A stretch of DNA of 64,000 nucleotides, taken from Rhizobium vallis. Its GTDB lineage: Bacteria > Pseudomonadota > Alphaproteobacteria > Rhizobiales > Rhizobiaceae. Position numbers and translations under genes: made by a program. Of the stretch, positions 26,975-35,589 are shown piece after piece. The notes under the pieces were generated by a model. It was not told where the DNA came from, ran no database searches, and was given only the letters and a program-made list of their open reading frames with translations. How positions within the stretch are numbered: the stretch's first letter is position 1; each line of letters starts with the position of its first letter. The stretch lies in the NCBI RefSeq assembly GCF_003985155.1, contig NZ_ML133696.1, positions 163,876 through 227,875 of the forward strand. Direction: 5' to 3'.

Positions 26975-28660
26975 ATGGCGAGCGTTCCTGTCAAGCGACG
27001 GCTGGCGGCAATCATGGCCACGGATGTGGTTGGTTATGCCCGCCTCATGGAGAGTGACGAAGAGGCGACCCTTGCGCTCATCAAGGCGTTGCAGGCCGAC
27101 GTCATCGCGCCGAACATCGAGCGCAACGGCGGCAGGATATTCAAGCTGATCGGCGATGGAACCTTGTCCGTGTTCGATTCCGCCACGGGAGCAGTCGAAT
27201 GCGCGATGGCGATTCAACGCGAACTGGTGCGCCGCGAGTCAGAAAGCGCTCATATCGTTCTCAGAATTGGGATCAACCTTGCCGACGTGCTGGTTGACGG
27301 TATGGATATGTTCGGTGACGGCGTAAACGTCGCCTCCCGGGTTGAAGCGGGTGCCGTACCCGGCGGCATTTGCATCACCGATGGTGTCTACCACCAGATC
27401 GCTACGCGGATCGGCGGCGCGTTCTTGGAGGGCGGAGAGAAACGTCTGAAGAATATCGAGCGGCCCGTTCGCGTCTGGCACTGGCAACCCAGTCATACGG
27501 GAACCGTGAAGGCGGAGCCTTCGCGAATTGCTGAATCTGCAGCAACTTTGGATCAGGAAAAAGTCTTGGTCAGGGTGGGTGTTACGTCTTCAGCTCTTCC
27601 CCATCAGCAGGAGGTGATCGGGCTGATCACCTCCGGCCTCGAACAGTACCTTTCGGATCGGCACTGGATCGACGTTGCGTCCGTCTCGACGGCTGAAATG
27701 GGCAGCCGTGCCTACGACTACACGGTCAGCATCGGCGTTCATGGGGCTGGTCCATTCCGGTTGAACGCCAGGTTCCTGCGCACGTCGGCCACGTCAATCC
27801 TCTGGTCGAGGGCCTTCGATCTGCCTGTGGATTGCGATATCGACGCCATCGAATCGGTCGCGGCGGAGATCGTGTCGCTCGTCGTGGACAAGGTGCTTTC
27901 CACTGCAGCTACGACCCTTGCCAGGAAACCGGAGGCGTCGTGGTCGGCATACGAGAATTTTCTGTACGGCAGGATGCTCGACGCGAAACATTTGCTGCCC
28001 GAAGCAGAACGCTTCTTCCAGAAGGCGACGGAACTTGATCCAGCGCTCATCGACGCGCATGCGATGTATGCCATTGCACTGGGCTATCGCTTCTCCATGG
28101 ACGGAATGATCGAGCGACTGCATCGCGCGGCAGAAATCTCGCGCATTGCCTTGCGGCTCGACAATAACCATGCCTACTCCCAGTACGCGGCGGCATTGGT
28201 TCAACTGGCGATGCGAAACTATGATGGTGCGAAATCCCACTACGCCAAAGCACGCGACCTGGCGCCGGGCGATGTGGAGATTCGCGCCGATCATGCCGAG
28301 TTGCTCCACTACGTCGGTGATTTGGAAACGGCCGCAACCGAAATCGAGGAATGCTTCAGGAAGTCGAAGTATCGGCCAGTCTGGTTCTGGACATCCAGAG
28401 GGCTTATCCGGTTTCAGCAAGGCCGTCCGGATGCTGCCGTCGAGGATTTCGAGAATGTTCCGAACAAGTCGTGGCGGACCCTGATTTTGCTCGCCGCAGC
28501 TCATGCTCTTCGTGGTGACGAAGAGCGGCGCAGGCACAATGAGGTCGAGGCGCGCAGCCTTGAGCCACGGCTCGGTCCAGAGTTGGTGCGTAGAACATTT
28601 CCCTATCGCGACGAAGGTGCGCTTGCGAAGCTCCTCGGCGCTTTCGGAGTTGGCGCATAA
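26975..28660 (+). CDS. Adenylate/guanylate cyclase domain protein with C-terminal TPR region
   Basis: This 561-aa cytoplasmic protein has no transmembrane helix or signal. Residues 8-175 form a class III nucleotidyl cyclase domain. The metal-binding Asp residues are in ATDVVGYARLM and KLIGDGTLSVF, and the transition-state Asn/Arg pair is in DGVNVASRVEAG, so catalysis looks possible. A middle region of about 150 residues resembles the TolB-like or CadC-like segment common in rhizobial cyclases. The C-terminal third has tetratricopeptide repeats (for example AERFFQKATELDPALIDAHAMYAIALG). The product (cAMP or cGMP) and the partner bound by the TPRs are unknown. CGGAGG precedes the ATG. Monocistronic. 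Confidence 0.88.
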   Translation: MASVPVKRRLAAIMATDVVGYARLMESDEEATLALIKALQADVIAPNIERNGGRIFKLIGDGTLSVFDSATGAVECAMAIQRELVRRESESAHIVLRIGINLADVLVDGMDMFGDGVNVASRVEAGAVPGGICITDGVYHQIATRIGGAFLEGGEKRLKNIERPVRVWHWQPSHTGTVKAEPSRIAESAATLDQEKVLVRVGVTSSALPHQQEVIGLITSGLEQYLSDRHWIDVASVSTAEMGSRAYDYTVSIGVHGAGPFRLNARFLRTSATSILWSRAFDLPVDCDIDAIESVAAEIVSLVVDKVLSTAATTLARKPEASWSAYENFLYGRMLDAKHLLPEAERFFQKATELDPALIDAHAMYAIALGYRFSMDGMIERLHRAAEISRIALRLDNNHAYSQYAAALVQLAMRNYDGAKSHYAKARDLAPGDVEIRADHAELLHYVGDLETAATEIEECFRKSKYRPVWFWTSRGLIRFQQGRPDAAVEDFENVPNKSWRTLILLAAAHALRGDEERRRHNEVEARSLEPRLGPELVRRTFPYRDEGALAKLLGAFGVGA

Positions 28661-28854
28661 ATGTCCGACGATCCCGACCGCGTCCATCTTCGAGGCTTGT
28701 GGCAATTACATCCAAGATGCCGCATAAATTTCCCGCCCAGCAACATCAAAAACTTTGAAATGTTCACGGATTGTTTCGGTTTCTTTTCTGAGCTATGTCA
28801 CGTTCTCGGTGACGAGATCGTCTTTCCAGAAAACCACCGCTGTAGAGATGCCTC

Positions 28855-30099
28855 ATGTTAGATCCCAAATTCGTTCGCCGCGGCCTTTTCCTGGTTTTCA
28901 TCATCCTCTTCCTCGACATTATCGGCATTGCCATCATCATGCCGGTGCTGCCCGCCTATCTCGAGCAGCTGACCGGCGGCGGCATCAGCGATGCGGCGGT
29001 CGACGGCGGCTGGCTTATGCTTGTCTATGCCGGCATGCAGTTTCTGTTTGCGCCGCTGCTCGGAAACCTGTCCGATCGTTTCGGTCGCCGGCCGGTGCTT
29101 CTGCTTTCGGTGCTGACCTTCGCGATCGACAATTTCATCTGCGGCATCGCCACCAGTTTCTGGATGCTGTTCGTCGGCCGCGTTCTTGCCGGCATCAGCG
29201 GCGGCAGTTTTGCCACCTGCTCGGCCTATATCGCCGACATCAGCACGGAGGAGAACCGAGCCAAGAATTTCGGGCTGATCGGCATCGCCTTCGGCGTCGG
29301 CTTCACGATCGGCCCCGTCGTCGGCGGTTTTCTCGGCGAATTCGGCCCGCGCGTGCCGTTCCTCGGCGCGGCTGCGCTGTCGCTTCTCAACTTCATCGCT
29401 GCCTGCTTCCTGCTGCCTGAAACGCTGGAGGCGAAGAACCGCCGCCGGTTCGAGTGGAAGCGCGCCAATCCGCTCGGCGCGCTGCGGCAGATGCGCCACT
29501 ATCCCGGCATCGGCTGGGTCAGCCTCGTCATGTTCCTGTTCTTCCTGGCGCATGCCGTCTATCCCTCGGTCTGGTCGTTCGTTTCGACCTATCGCTACGG
29601 CTGGAGCGAAGGGCAGATCGGTCTGTCGCTCGGCATCTATGGCATTGGCGCCGCGCTGGTCATGGGGCTGGTTCTGCCACGTGTCGTGCCTCTGCTCGGC
29701 GAATGGAAGACAGCGCTTCTCGGCCTTTGTTTTTCGGCTGCGGGGCTTACCGGCTATGCCTTTGCCTGGGAGGGCTGGGTGGTTTACGTCGTCATCGTCG
29801 CCACCGTCATGGAAAACGTCGCCGATCCGCCGCTGCGCAGCATTGCCGCCGGTAAGGTGCCGCCTTCGGCGCAGGGCGAGCTGCAGGGCGCGCTCACCAG
29901 CCTCAGCAGCATTACCACCATCATCGGGCCGCTGATCTTCACGCAGATGTTCGGCTATTTCACGCGGCCGGAAGCGCCGGTCACCTTCGCCGGTGCCCCT
30001 TATCTGATGGCTGCCCTGTTCATTCTGCTGGCGGTCGGCGTGTTTCTCATGCGCGTCCGGGTGCGCCAGCCGGTCAAGGTGCTGGAGGCGGCGGGCTGA
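28855..30099 (+). CDS. TetA/TCR-type MFS multidrug or tetracycline exporter
   Basis: This 414-aa major facilitator has 12 predicted helices and the loop 2-3 motif GNLSDRFGRRPVLLLS of drug:proton antiporters. The first helix LDIIGIAIIMPVLPAYLEQL is typical of the TCR/Tet branch. Chromosomal members in rhizobia are usually annotated as tetracycline resistance-like, but substrates are mostly untested. The ATG at 28855 has only a weak ribosome site (GAGA). There is no divergent TetR gene beside it, unlike acquired tet systems. Confidence 0.9.
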   Translation: MLDPKFVRRGLFLVFIILFLDIIGIAIIMPVLPAYLEQLTGGGISDAAVDGGWLMLVYAGMQFLFAPLLGNLSDRFGRRPVLLLSVLTFAIDNFICGIATSFWMLFVGRVLAGISGGSFATCSAYIADISTEENRAKNFGLIGIAFGVGFTIGPVVGGFLGEFGPRVPFLGAAALSLLNFIAACFLLPETLEAKNRRRFEWKRANPLGALRQMRHYPGIGWVSLVMFLFFLAHAVYPSVWSFVSTYRYGWSEGQIGLSLGIYGIGAALVMGLVLPRVVPLLGEWKTALLGLCFSAAGLTGYAFAWEGWVVYVVIVATVMENVADPPLRSIAAGKVPPSAQGELQGALTSLSSITTIIGPLIFTQMFGYFTRPEAPVTFAGAPYLMAALFILLAVGVFLMRVRVRQPVKVLEAAG

Positions 30100-30244
30100 T
30101 CGATCAGAAACGCTGATGCGATGATGAATTTTTCATCATCTGCCTGCTTTGGGGTGGTCCTTTGCGGGGCTTTGATCTAAGTCCAGTTGATATTTCGCCG
30201 AGAAACTGCGCGGCGACACAAATTTCAACCACAGGACTGGTGTC

Positions 30245-31648
30245 ATGGACACGCCGATCGACGCGCGCAGGCTTGCGCCGACAACCGATAATCGCTGGGG
30301 CGCGCATTTCCGCGCAACGCTGGCGCTCGGCATTCCGCTGATCGGCGCCCAGCTTGCCCAGCTCGGCATCAACACGACTGATGTGATGATCGTCGGCCGC
30401 CTCGGTGCGGAGCATCTGGCGGCGATGGTGCTCTCGGCCCAGTTCCTGTTTACGATCCTGATTTTCGGTTCGGGCTTTGCCATCGCCGTCATTCCAATGG
30501 TGGCGCAGGCCTATGGCCGCGGCGACGTCGTCTCCGTGCGCCGGTCGCTGCGCATGGGACTGTGGGTGGTGATCGGATACTGGGTTCTGATGCAGCCGGC
30601 CTTCTTCAATTCGGAACAGATCCTTCTCTTCGCTCAGCAGAAGCCCGAAGTGGCCAAGCTTGCCCACGGCTATATCGTCATCGGCCAGTTCGGCGTGCTG
30701 CCGGCCCTGCTTTTCAACGTGATGCGCGCACTGGTCAGCGCCATCGGCAAGGCGGGCATCATCCTCAACGTCACCATCGCCACCTTGGTGATGAATGCGA
30801 TCTTCGCCTATATCCTCGTGCTCGGCCATTTCGGCTTTCCGGCAATGGGGCTCGAGGGCGCGGCGATCGTTTCGGTCGTCGTGCAGACGGCCGGTTTCCT
30901 CTTCATTCTCGCCTTCGTGCAGAGGCGGGAGGAGACGCGGCGCTACGAGATCTTCGTGCGGTTCTGGAAGCCCGACTGGCATGCGCTGCTTGAGGTCATC
31001 AGGCTCGGCTTCCCGATCAGCGTTACCATTCTTGCCGAGGTCAGCCTGTTCACGGTGGCCTCGCTGCTGATGGGCTATATCGGCACTATCGAGCTTGCCG
31101 CCCACGGCATCGCCCTGCAATGGGCCTCGATCGCCTTCATGATCCCGCTCGGCCTCAGCCAGGCGGCGACGGTGCGCGTCGGTGTCGCGCACGGGCAGGG
31201 CGATTACCACGGACTGATGCGGGCTTCTATCATGGTGGTCATCCTCGCCTGCGCCATCTCGGCGGTGGGTTCGGTGCTCTTTGCCAGCCTGCCACAATTC
31301 CTCGGCAGCTGGTTCCTCGATGTCAGTTCGCCCGAAGCGCCTGAAGTGCTGGCCTATGCCGGGCCACTGATCGTCGTTGCCGGGCTTTTCCAGCTCGTCG
31401 ACGGGCTGCAGGTGGTCGCCAACGGATTGCTGCGTGGCCTCAAGGATGCGCGCGTGCCGATGATTATGGCGCTGATCGCCTATTGGCCGATTGGTTTCTT
31501 CCTTGCTTGGGCCTTTGCCTTCCCGCTGGGTTTCGGCGGCATCGGCATCTGGTTCGGCTTCCTCGTCGGGTTGGCGGCCGCAGCCGTCATGCTCTGCGCA
31601 CGCTTCTATATTCTCCTTCGACGGGAAGGGGTGACGGCGGCCGCCTGA
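30245..31648 (+). CDS. MATE family efflux transporter (NorM-like)
   Basis: This 467-aa polyspecific exporter has 12 helices and two homologous halves (starting near LALGIPLIGAQLAQLGINTTDVMIVGRLG and LIRLGFPISVTILAEVSLF respectively). It uses a cation gradient to expel drugs or metabolites. NorM-like features include the GLFQLVDGLQVVANGLLRG helix. It follows the MFS exporter by 145 bp on the same strand, but each may be independently expressed. No regulator is adjacent. Confidence 0.93.
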   Translation: MDTPIDARRLAPTTDNRWGAHFRATLALGIPLIGAQLAQLGINTTDVMIVGRLGAEHLAAMVLSAQFLFTILIFGSGFAIAVIPMVAQAYGRGDVVSVRRSLRMGLWVVIGYWVLMQPAFFNSEQILLFAQQKPEVAKLAHGYIVIGQFGVLPALLFNVMRALVSAIGKAGIILNVTIATLVMNAIFAYILVLGHFGFPAMGLEGAAIVSVVVQTAGFLFILAFVQRREETRRYEIFVRFWKPDWHALLEVIRLGFPISVTILAEVSLFTVASLLMGYIGTIELAAHGIALQWASIAFMIPLGLSQAATVRVGVAHGQGDYHGLMRASIMVVILACAISAVGSVLFASLPQFLGSWFLDVSSPEAPEVLAYAGPLIVVAGLFQLVDGLQVVANGLLRGLKDARVPMIMALIAYWPIGFFLAWAFAFPLGFGGIGIWFGFLVGLAAAAVMLCARFYILLRREGVTAAA

Positions 31649-31665
31649 GACGGCCGTCTTTTCCC

Positions 31666-31986
31666 TCAAGCCGCGACAGGTTTGTAGCTGGCGATATCGG
31701 CGCGAATGCCGAGGCGCGCAAACATTTCCTGAGGATCGAAATTCGCGGCCTTGTGCGCCACGGCGACGGCTGCCCGCACGCGCTCGACGACGTCAGCGCT
31801 TTCCCATTGGGCGATCGTCACGAAATTGAACTCGCCGGGACCGCCGACCTGCTCCAGCACCGTGTGGTCGATGAAGCCGTCCTGGGCCCCCAGCACCTTG
31901 TGGGTCATCATCACATTGACCAGAAATTCCTCGCGTGCCGCGGCCGGCACGGCGAATTTGTCTATCCTGTAGAAGGCTCCGCTCAT
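31666..31986 (-). CDS. Antibiotic biosynthesis monooxygenase (ABM) family protein
   Basis: This 106-aa dimeric alpha+beta barrel protein has the ABM pattern (YRIDKFAVPAAAREEFLVNV, then FNFVTIAQWES). Family members include quinol monooxygenases and heme-degrading enzymes; the specific substrate is unknown. GGAGAAAATGG precedes the ATG. It is convergent with the MATE gene and lies downstream of carA, but a terminator separates it from carA. Confidence 0.8.
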   Translation of the reverse strand: MSGAFYRIDKFAVPAAAREEFLVNVMMTHKVLGAQDGFIDHTVLEQVGGPGEFNFVTIAQWESADVVERVRAAVAVAHKAANFDPQEMFARLGIRADIASYKPVAA

Positions 31987-32060
31987 CCATTTTCTCCTGC
32001 ATCCGATGTCTGCAGGCAGCTTGATAGTTCCTCAAGTTAAGTTGAGGTCAATATGGCGGC

Positions 32061-32089
32061 AAAGAAAAAGGCCCGGTAGAGCGGGCCTT
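32061..32089 (-). terminator. Intrinsic terminator of carA
   Basis: On the minus strand an 8-bp stem AAGGCCCG/CGGGCCTT with a six-base loop is followed by TTTCTTT, about 25 bases after the carA stop codon. Confidence 0.85.
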
Positions 32090-32114
32090 GATCCGAAATC
32101 GTCATTTCTTGAAT

Positions 32115-33320
32115 TTAGCGCTCGGCGAGCGCCGGTTCGCCCTTCTTCTCGCGCACCATGTTGATGAAGCGGCGGAAGAGATAGTGGCTGTCCTGCGGGC
32201 CGGGAGAGGCTTCCGGATGGTGCTGGACCGAGAAGACCTGCTTGCCGAGAACGCGCAGGCCGCAATTGGTGCCGTCGAAAAGCGAAATATGAGTCTCTTC
32301 AACGCCATCGGGCAGCGACTTCGAGTCAACAGCGAAACCGTGGTTCATCGAGACGATTTCGACCTTGCCGGTCGTATGGTCCTTGACCGGGTGGTTGGCG
32401 CCGTGATGGCCCTGATGCATCTTCTCGGTCTTGGCGCCGAGTGCCAGACCCAGCATCTGATGGCCGAGGCAGATGCCGAAGACCGGGATGTCGGTCTTAA
32501 CAAGCGTCTTGATGACGGGCACGGCATATTCGCCGGTTGCGGCGGGATCGCCCGGGCCGTTCGAGAGGAAAATGCCGTCCGGCTGCATGGCGAGCACGTC
32601 TTCGGCGCTCGTCGTGGCCGGCACGACCGTCACCTTGCAGCCGAGGCCGGCAAACAGGCGCAGGATGTTGCGCTTGACGCCGTAATCGAGGCAGACGACG
32701 TGGTATTTTGCGTCCGCGGCGTCGAGTTCGCCGTAGCCTTCGTTCCAGACCCACGGGGTCTGGGCCCATTGCAGGGACTGGCCGGAAGAGGCGACCTTGG
32801 CAAGGTCGAGACCTTCGAGGCCGCTCCAGGCTTTGGCTTCGGCCTTCAACGTCTCGATGTCGAAGACGCCGTTCGGGTCGTGGGCGATCACCGCGTTCGG
32901 AGCACCGTTCTCACGGATCCAGGCGGTCAGCGCGCGCGTGTCGATGCCGCAGAGACCGATGATGCCGCGTGCCTTCAGCCAGGCGTCGAGGTGCTTGGCG
33001 GCGCGGTAATTCGAGGGTTCGGTGATATCGGCCTTGAAGATGACGCCGACGGCGCCGTGGCGGGCGGCGGGCGTCAGATCCTCGATGTCTTCATCGTTGG
33101 TGCCGATATTGCCGATATGGGGAAAGGTGAAGGTGACGATCTGGCCGAGATAGGAAGGGTCCGTCAGGATCTCCTCGTAGCCGGTCAGCGCCGTGTTGAA
33201 GACGACTTCGGCCTGGACCTTGCCGGTAGCGCCGATGCCCTTGCCTTCGATGACCGTGCCGTCGGCAAGAACGAGCAGGGCGGTCGGCTTTTCGGTTGTC
33301 CAGGGTGCTGTCGCGGTCAT
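32115..33320 (-). CDS. carA: Carbamoyl-phosphate synthase small subunit (glutaminase)
   Basis: This 401-aa CarA releases ammonia from glutamine and channels it to CarB. The N-terminal CPSase domain includes FNTALTGYEEILTDPSY. The C-terminal class I amidotransferase domain has the catalytic Cys in GICLGHQMLGLALG and the His/Glu pair in FSVQHHPEASPGP. The start at 33320 (MTATAPWTT) is chosen because it precedes the conserved domain; an ATG two codons upstream is equally placed for translation, and longer versions lack homology. carB is about 10 kb away on the same strand. Confidence 0.97.
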   Translation of the reverse strand: MTATAPWTTEKPTALLVLADGTVIEGKGIGATGKVQAEVVFNTALTGYEEILTDPSYLGQIVTFTFPHIGNIGTNDEDIEDLTPAARHGAVGVIFKADITEPSNYRAAKHLDAWLKARGIIGLCGIDTRALTAWIRENGAPNAVIAHDPNGVFDIETLKAEAKAWSGLEGLDLAKVASSGQSLQWAQTPWVWNEGYGELDAADAKYHVVCLDYGVKRNILRLFAGLGCKVTVVPATTSAEDVLAMQPDGIFLSNGPGDPAATGEYAVPVIKTLVKTDIPVFGICLGHQMLGLALGAKTEKMHQGHHGANHPVKDHTTGKVEIVSMNHGFAVDSKSLPDGVEETHISLFDGTNCGLRVLGKQVFSVQHHPEASPGPQDSHYLFRRFINMVREKKGEPALAER

Positions 33321-33589
33321 CTTCATCCCGTTTCCGGCGGTCGGCGCGTTGCCACGCTCGTCGCCATTTGATCTCGCAGGCGTGTGGGCACGGCAATGCC
33401 GCGCGTCTTCAGGCCTGATCACGAATTTTGGTGCAGGTGGCGGTAAATAGCCACGCAATCGCTTAGCGTCAATCTTTGTAGCCGAGATCTCGGCCGTTTT
33501 CTTGCGCTTTATCGCGCTGACCGCGCAATTTATTTGATCCGCCGTATCAGCGTGGTTTATGAAGCGGCAGCAAAAAAGGAGTGAAGACC

Positions 33590-34042
33590 ATGCTGCGCGA
33601 TCAACTCGCCACCCAGCTGAAAGAGGCGATGAAGGCCAAGGATTCGGAGCGGCTTTCCACCGTCCGGCTGATTCAGGCCGCGGTCAAGGACCGCGATATC
33701 GCCAATCGCGGCACCGGCAAGGAGCAGGCGAGCGACGACGAGATCCTGCAGATCCTCGCCAAGATGGTGAAGCAGCGCGACGAATCGGCAAAGATCTACG
33801 AAGAGAATTCCCGGCCGGAGCTTGCCGCCAAGGAGCGCGCCGAAATCGTCGTCATCCAGGATTTCATGCCGAAGCAGCTTTCCGACGGCGAAGTGCGTGC
33901 CAATATCTCGGCGGTAATCGCCGAGACGGGTTCCTCCGGCGTCAAGGACATGGGCAAGGTGATGGCGGCGCTCAAGGAGCGTTATGCCGGCCAGATGGAT
34001 TTCGCCAAGGCGTCGGCGACCGTCAAGGAACTTTTGAACTGA
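33590..34042 (+). CDS. GatB/YqeY domain-containing protein
   Basis: This is a 150-aa YqeY-family protein, related to the tRNA-binding tail of the amidotransferase subunit GatB. It is entirely helical, with the conserved MLRDQLATQLKEAMKAKD start, VVIQDFMPKQLS and SSGVKDMGKVMAALKE segments. It is often found beside dnaG and rpoD in many bacteria, as here, where a link to the macromolecular synthesis region has been suggested but its role is not established. AAGGAG at 33576-33581 supports the ATG at 33590 over the GTG at 33581. Its 3' end overlaps the convergent gene by 20 bp. Confidence 0.93.
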   Translation: MLRDQLATQLKEAMKAKDSERLSTVRLIQAAVKDRDIANRGTGKEQASDDEILQILAKMVKQRDESAKIYEENSRPELAAKERAEIVVIQDFMPKQLSDGEVRANISAVIAETGSSGVKDMGKVMAALKERYAGQMDFAKASATVKELLN

Positions 34043-34949
34043 CGAGGCTTGCCTGCGGTTCGTCACGGACCGCAGGCCCGAGCACCGCTTCTGCGGCCGC
34101 ATCGATGATGGCGAATTTCGACGCCTGATAATTCCAGTATTCCAGGATGAAGCGGCCGGACAGCCAGAAGTCGCCCTTGCGGGAAGGCTCGGTCCAGCCG
34201 ACGCTTTCCATGGTCGCCGCCTGGGTCAGAAGCCGCTTCAGGTGGGTGTTGGAGATCATGAACTGTTCGCGGATCTCTCTCAGCGACAGCGGTCCGATCA
34301 CGACGCGCTCGGCCGTGCGGGGAAATTCCGGAAGGCGCGAGATCAAGTAATCCATCACCAGCCCGCCGGAGTTCGCCCAGTTGAACAGGTTGAAGGTCGG
34401 GCCCGGATTGCGCACCGCCTCGCTGCCTATGATCGCCCTTGCGATCAGCGGCTGGATCGCCGCCATCATTGCCGAGGGGTCGGCGCTGATCTTATCGGCG
34501 CGTTGACCACCATCGAGGCTGTCGAGGATCATCGCATGGGCGACGAGCCACCGGGTGAAATGCTGCTCGGCGATTTCGGTGGGTTCCAGGTAGCGTGTGC
34601 GCTTATCGGGGCCGGGAACGGCGCTCAGGAAGCGATAGGCCAGCATTTCCTGCATGAAGGCTGCGGCCGTGTTGCGGCTGGCGATGTCGTTCCTGACGGC
34701 AAAATCGATGAAACGGCCGGAATAGAGGCCGCTTTTGCCGTCGTCGGGATGACCGTAGTGAAGCGCGAAGCCGGCATGGGCCATCAGCCAGCGTTGCTGT
34801 GCGGCGAAAATCGAGGCGATGCGCGGGCTCTCGCGATAGATCGAAAGCATCTGATTGGCGCAATGCAGGATCGCAGCGAGAAAGCGATCGTCTGCGGCAA
34901 GATTTTTCGCGGTAAAGGCCATTTGGAGGGGTCCAGGATTTCGGCGCAT
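34023..34949 (-). CDS. Conserved hypothetical protein with C-terminal winged-helix-like segment
   Basis: This 308-aa protein matches no family I can name. It is mostly helical, with no signal peptide or transmembrane segment. Residues from about 225 to 260 (LSLREIREQFMISNTHLKRLLTQA) look like a helix-turn-helix, followed by a wing-like WTEPSRKGDFWLS, so a DNA-binding regulator is possible. It overlaps yqeY by 20 bp tail to tail. The ATG at 34949 is preferred; an internal ATG at 34922 is possible. No functional partner is evident in the neighbourhood. Confidence 0.75.
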   Translation of the reverse strand: MRRNPGPLQMAFTAKNLAADDRFLAAILHCANQMLSIYRESPRIASIFAAQQRWLMAHAGFALHYGHPDDGKSGLYSGRFIDFAVRNDIASRNTAAAFMQEMLAYRFLSAVPGPDKRTRYLEPTEIAEQHFTRWLVAHAMILDSLDGGQRADKISADPSAMMAAIQPLIARAIIGSEAVRNPGPTFNLFNWANSGGLVMDYLISRLPEFPRTAERVVIGPLSLREIREQFMISNTHLKRLLTQAATMESVGWTEPSRKGDFWLSGRFILEYWNYQASKFAIIDAAAEAVLGPAVRDEPQASLVSSKVP

Positions 34950-35031
34950 TCATCTTTCAGCTAAGCGCCGCCTGTCAACGGTTTTGTCAATAATCAGTTA
35001 ATTTCAAAGGGAAATTGTATCAAGGGGAGCC

Positions 35032-35195
35032 AAAAATTAAGAAGGCAGGAGCTGGGGGCGCTCCTGCCTTCTTGCTCTTTGCTTCCGCCGGCACGCAGGG
35101 CCGAGGCCCAAGCCGGAGGGTATTTGCAAAGGCACCCTTGCGAAGCGGCGCCGGGGGTAGGGATGGTGCTTCGCTCGGGGATCGCTTTGTTGAGA
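35032..35195 (-). ncRNA. Candidate structured small RNA with intrinsic terminator
   Basis: This stretch codes for no recognisable protein but is highly structured. On the minus strand it contains a GCGAAGC/GCTTCGC pair (35168-35174 and 35140-35146), a CCGGC-GGGCC-TC-GGCCC-GCCGG nested hairpin, and then a perfect 14-bp stem AAGAAGGCAGGAGC/GCTCCTGCCTTCTT (35039-35073, 7-base loop) followed by AATTTTTGG, which resembles an intrinsic terminator. A weak promoter TTTGAA-17-ATAAGT would start a transcript near 35193, about 160 nt long. The family is not recognised, and 6S RNA was considered but the ends do not pair. Expression is untested. Confidence 0.4.
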
Positions 35196-35589
35196 TCGAA
35201 CTTATTGCGGTGCGGCGGCGCATTCAAATTACAAAAAAATAATGATTCCCGAGAACGGTGGTTTTAGAGGCGTCGAAGCGCGGGCCGGACGGTCGGCCCG
35301 AAGGTGAGGATTCTCAATTGGCTTGATTAGTAAGTTGCTGTTTTAAAACGATTTAATCGGCCTCTCTTAGAGGCGGCGGCTTCTTGCGGAGCGCTTGCTG
35401 CGACGGAATTGCCGGTCTCGGAGGACAATAATGTCGCACCCCTGTCGCAGGGGCGATAACGTGTTGTTGATTGGATAACCGACGCCGCCGACTGTGGGTG
35501 CACTTGCCTGTGAATAGCGGGTTTTCCTGACGAGTTTCGTGGCATGGCGCGGCAAAGCAGCTTATATGGAGCTTGGCCAAGAGGTATAA
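35196..35589. other. Non-coding interval upstream of dnaG
   Basis: No gene is seen here. Two tight hairpins occur: CGGGCCG-6-CGGCCCG at 35281-35300 and CCCCTG-TCG-CAGGGG at 35439-35453. The dnaG promoter is probably near CTTATAT at 35561-35567, with a short leader to the ATG at 35590. Confidence 0.5.

Noticed and set aside
35032..35195. 6S RNA candidate
   Set aside because: The predicted ends do not pair as required for the 6S closing stem; it is kept as an unassigned structured RNA.
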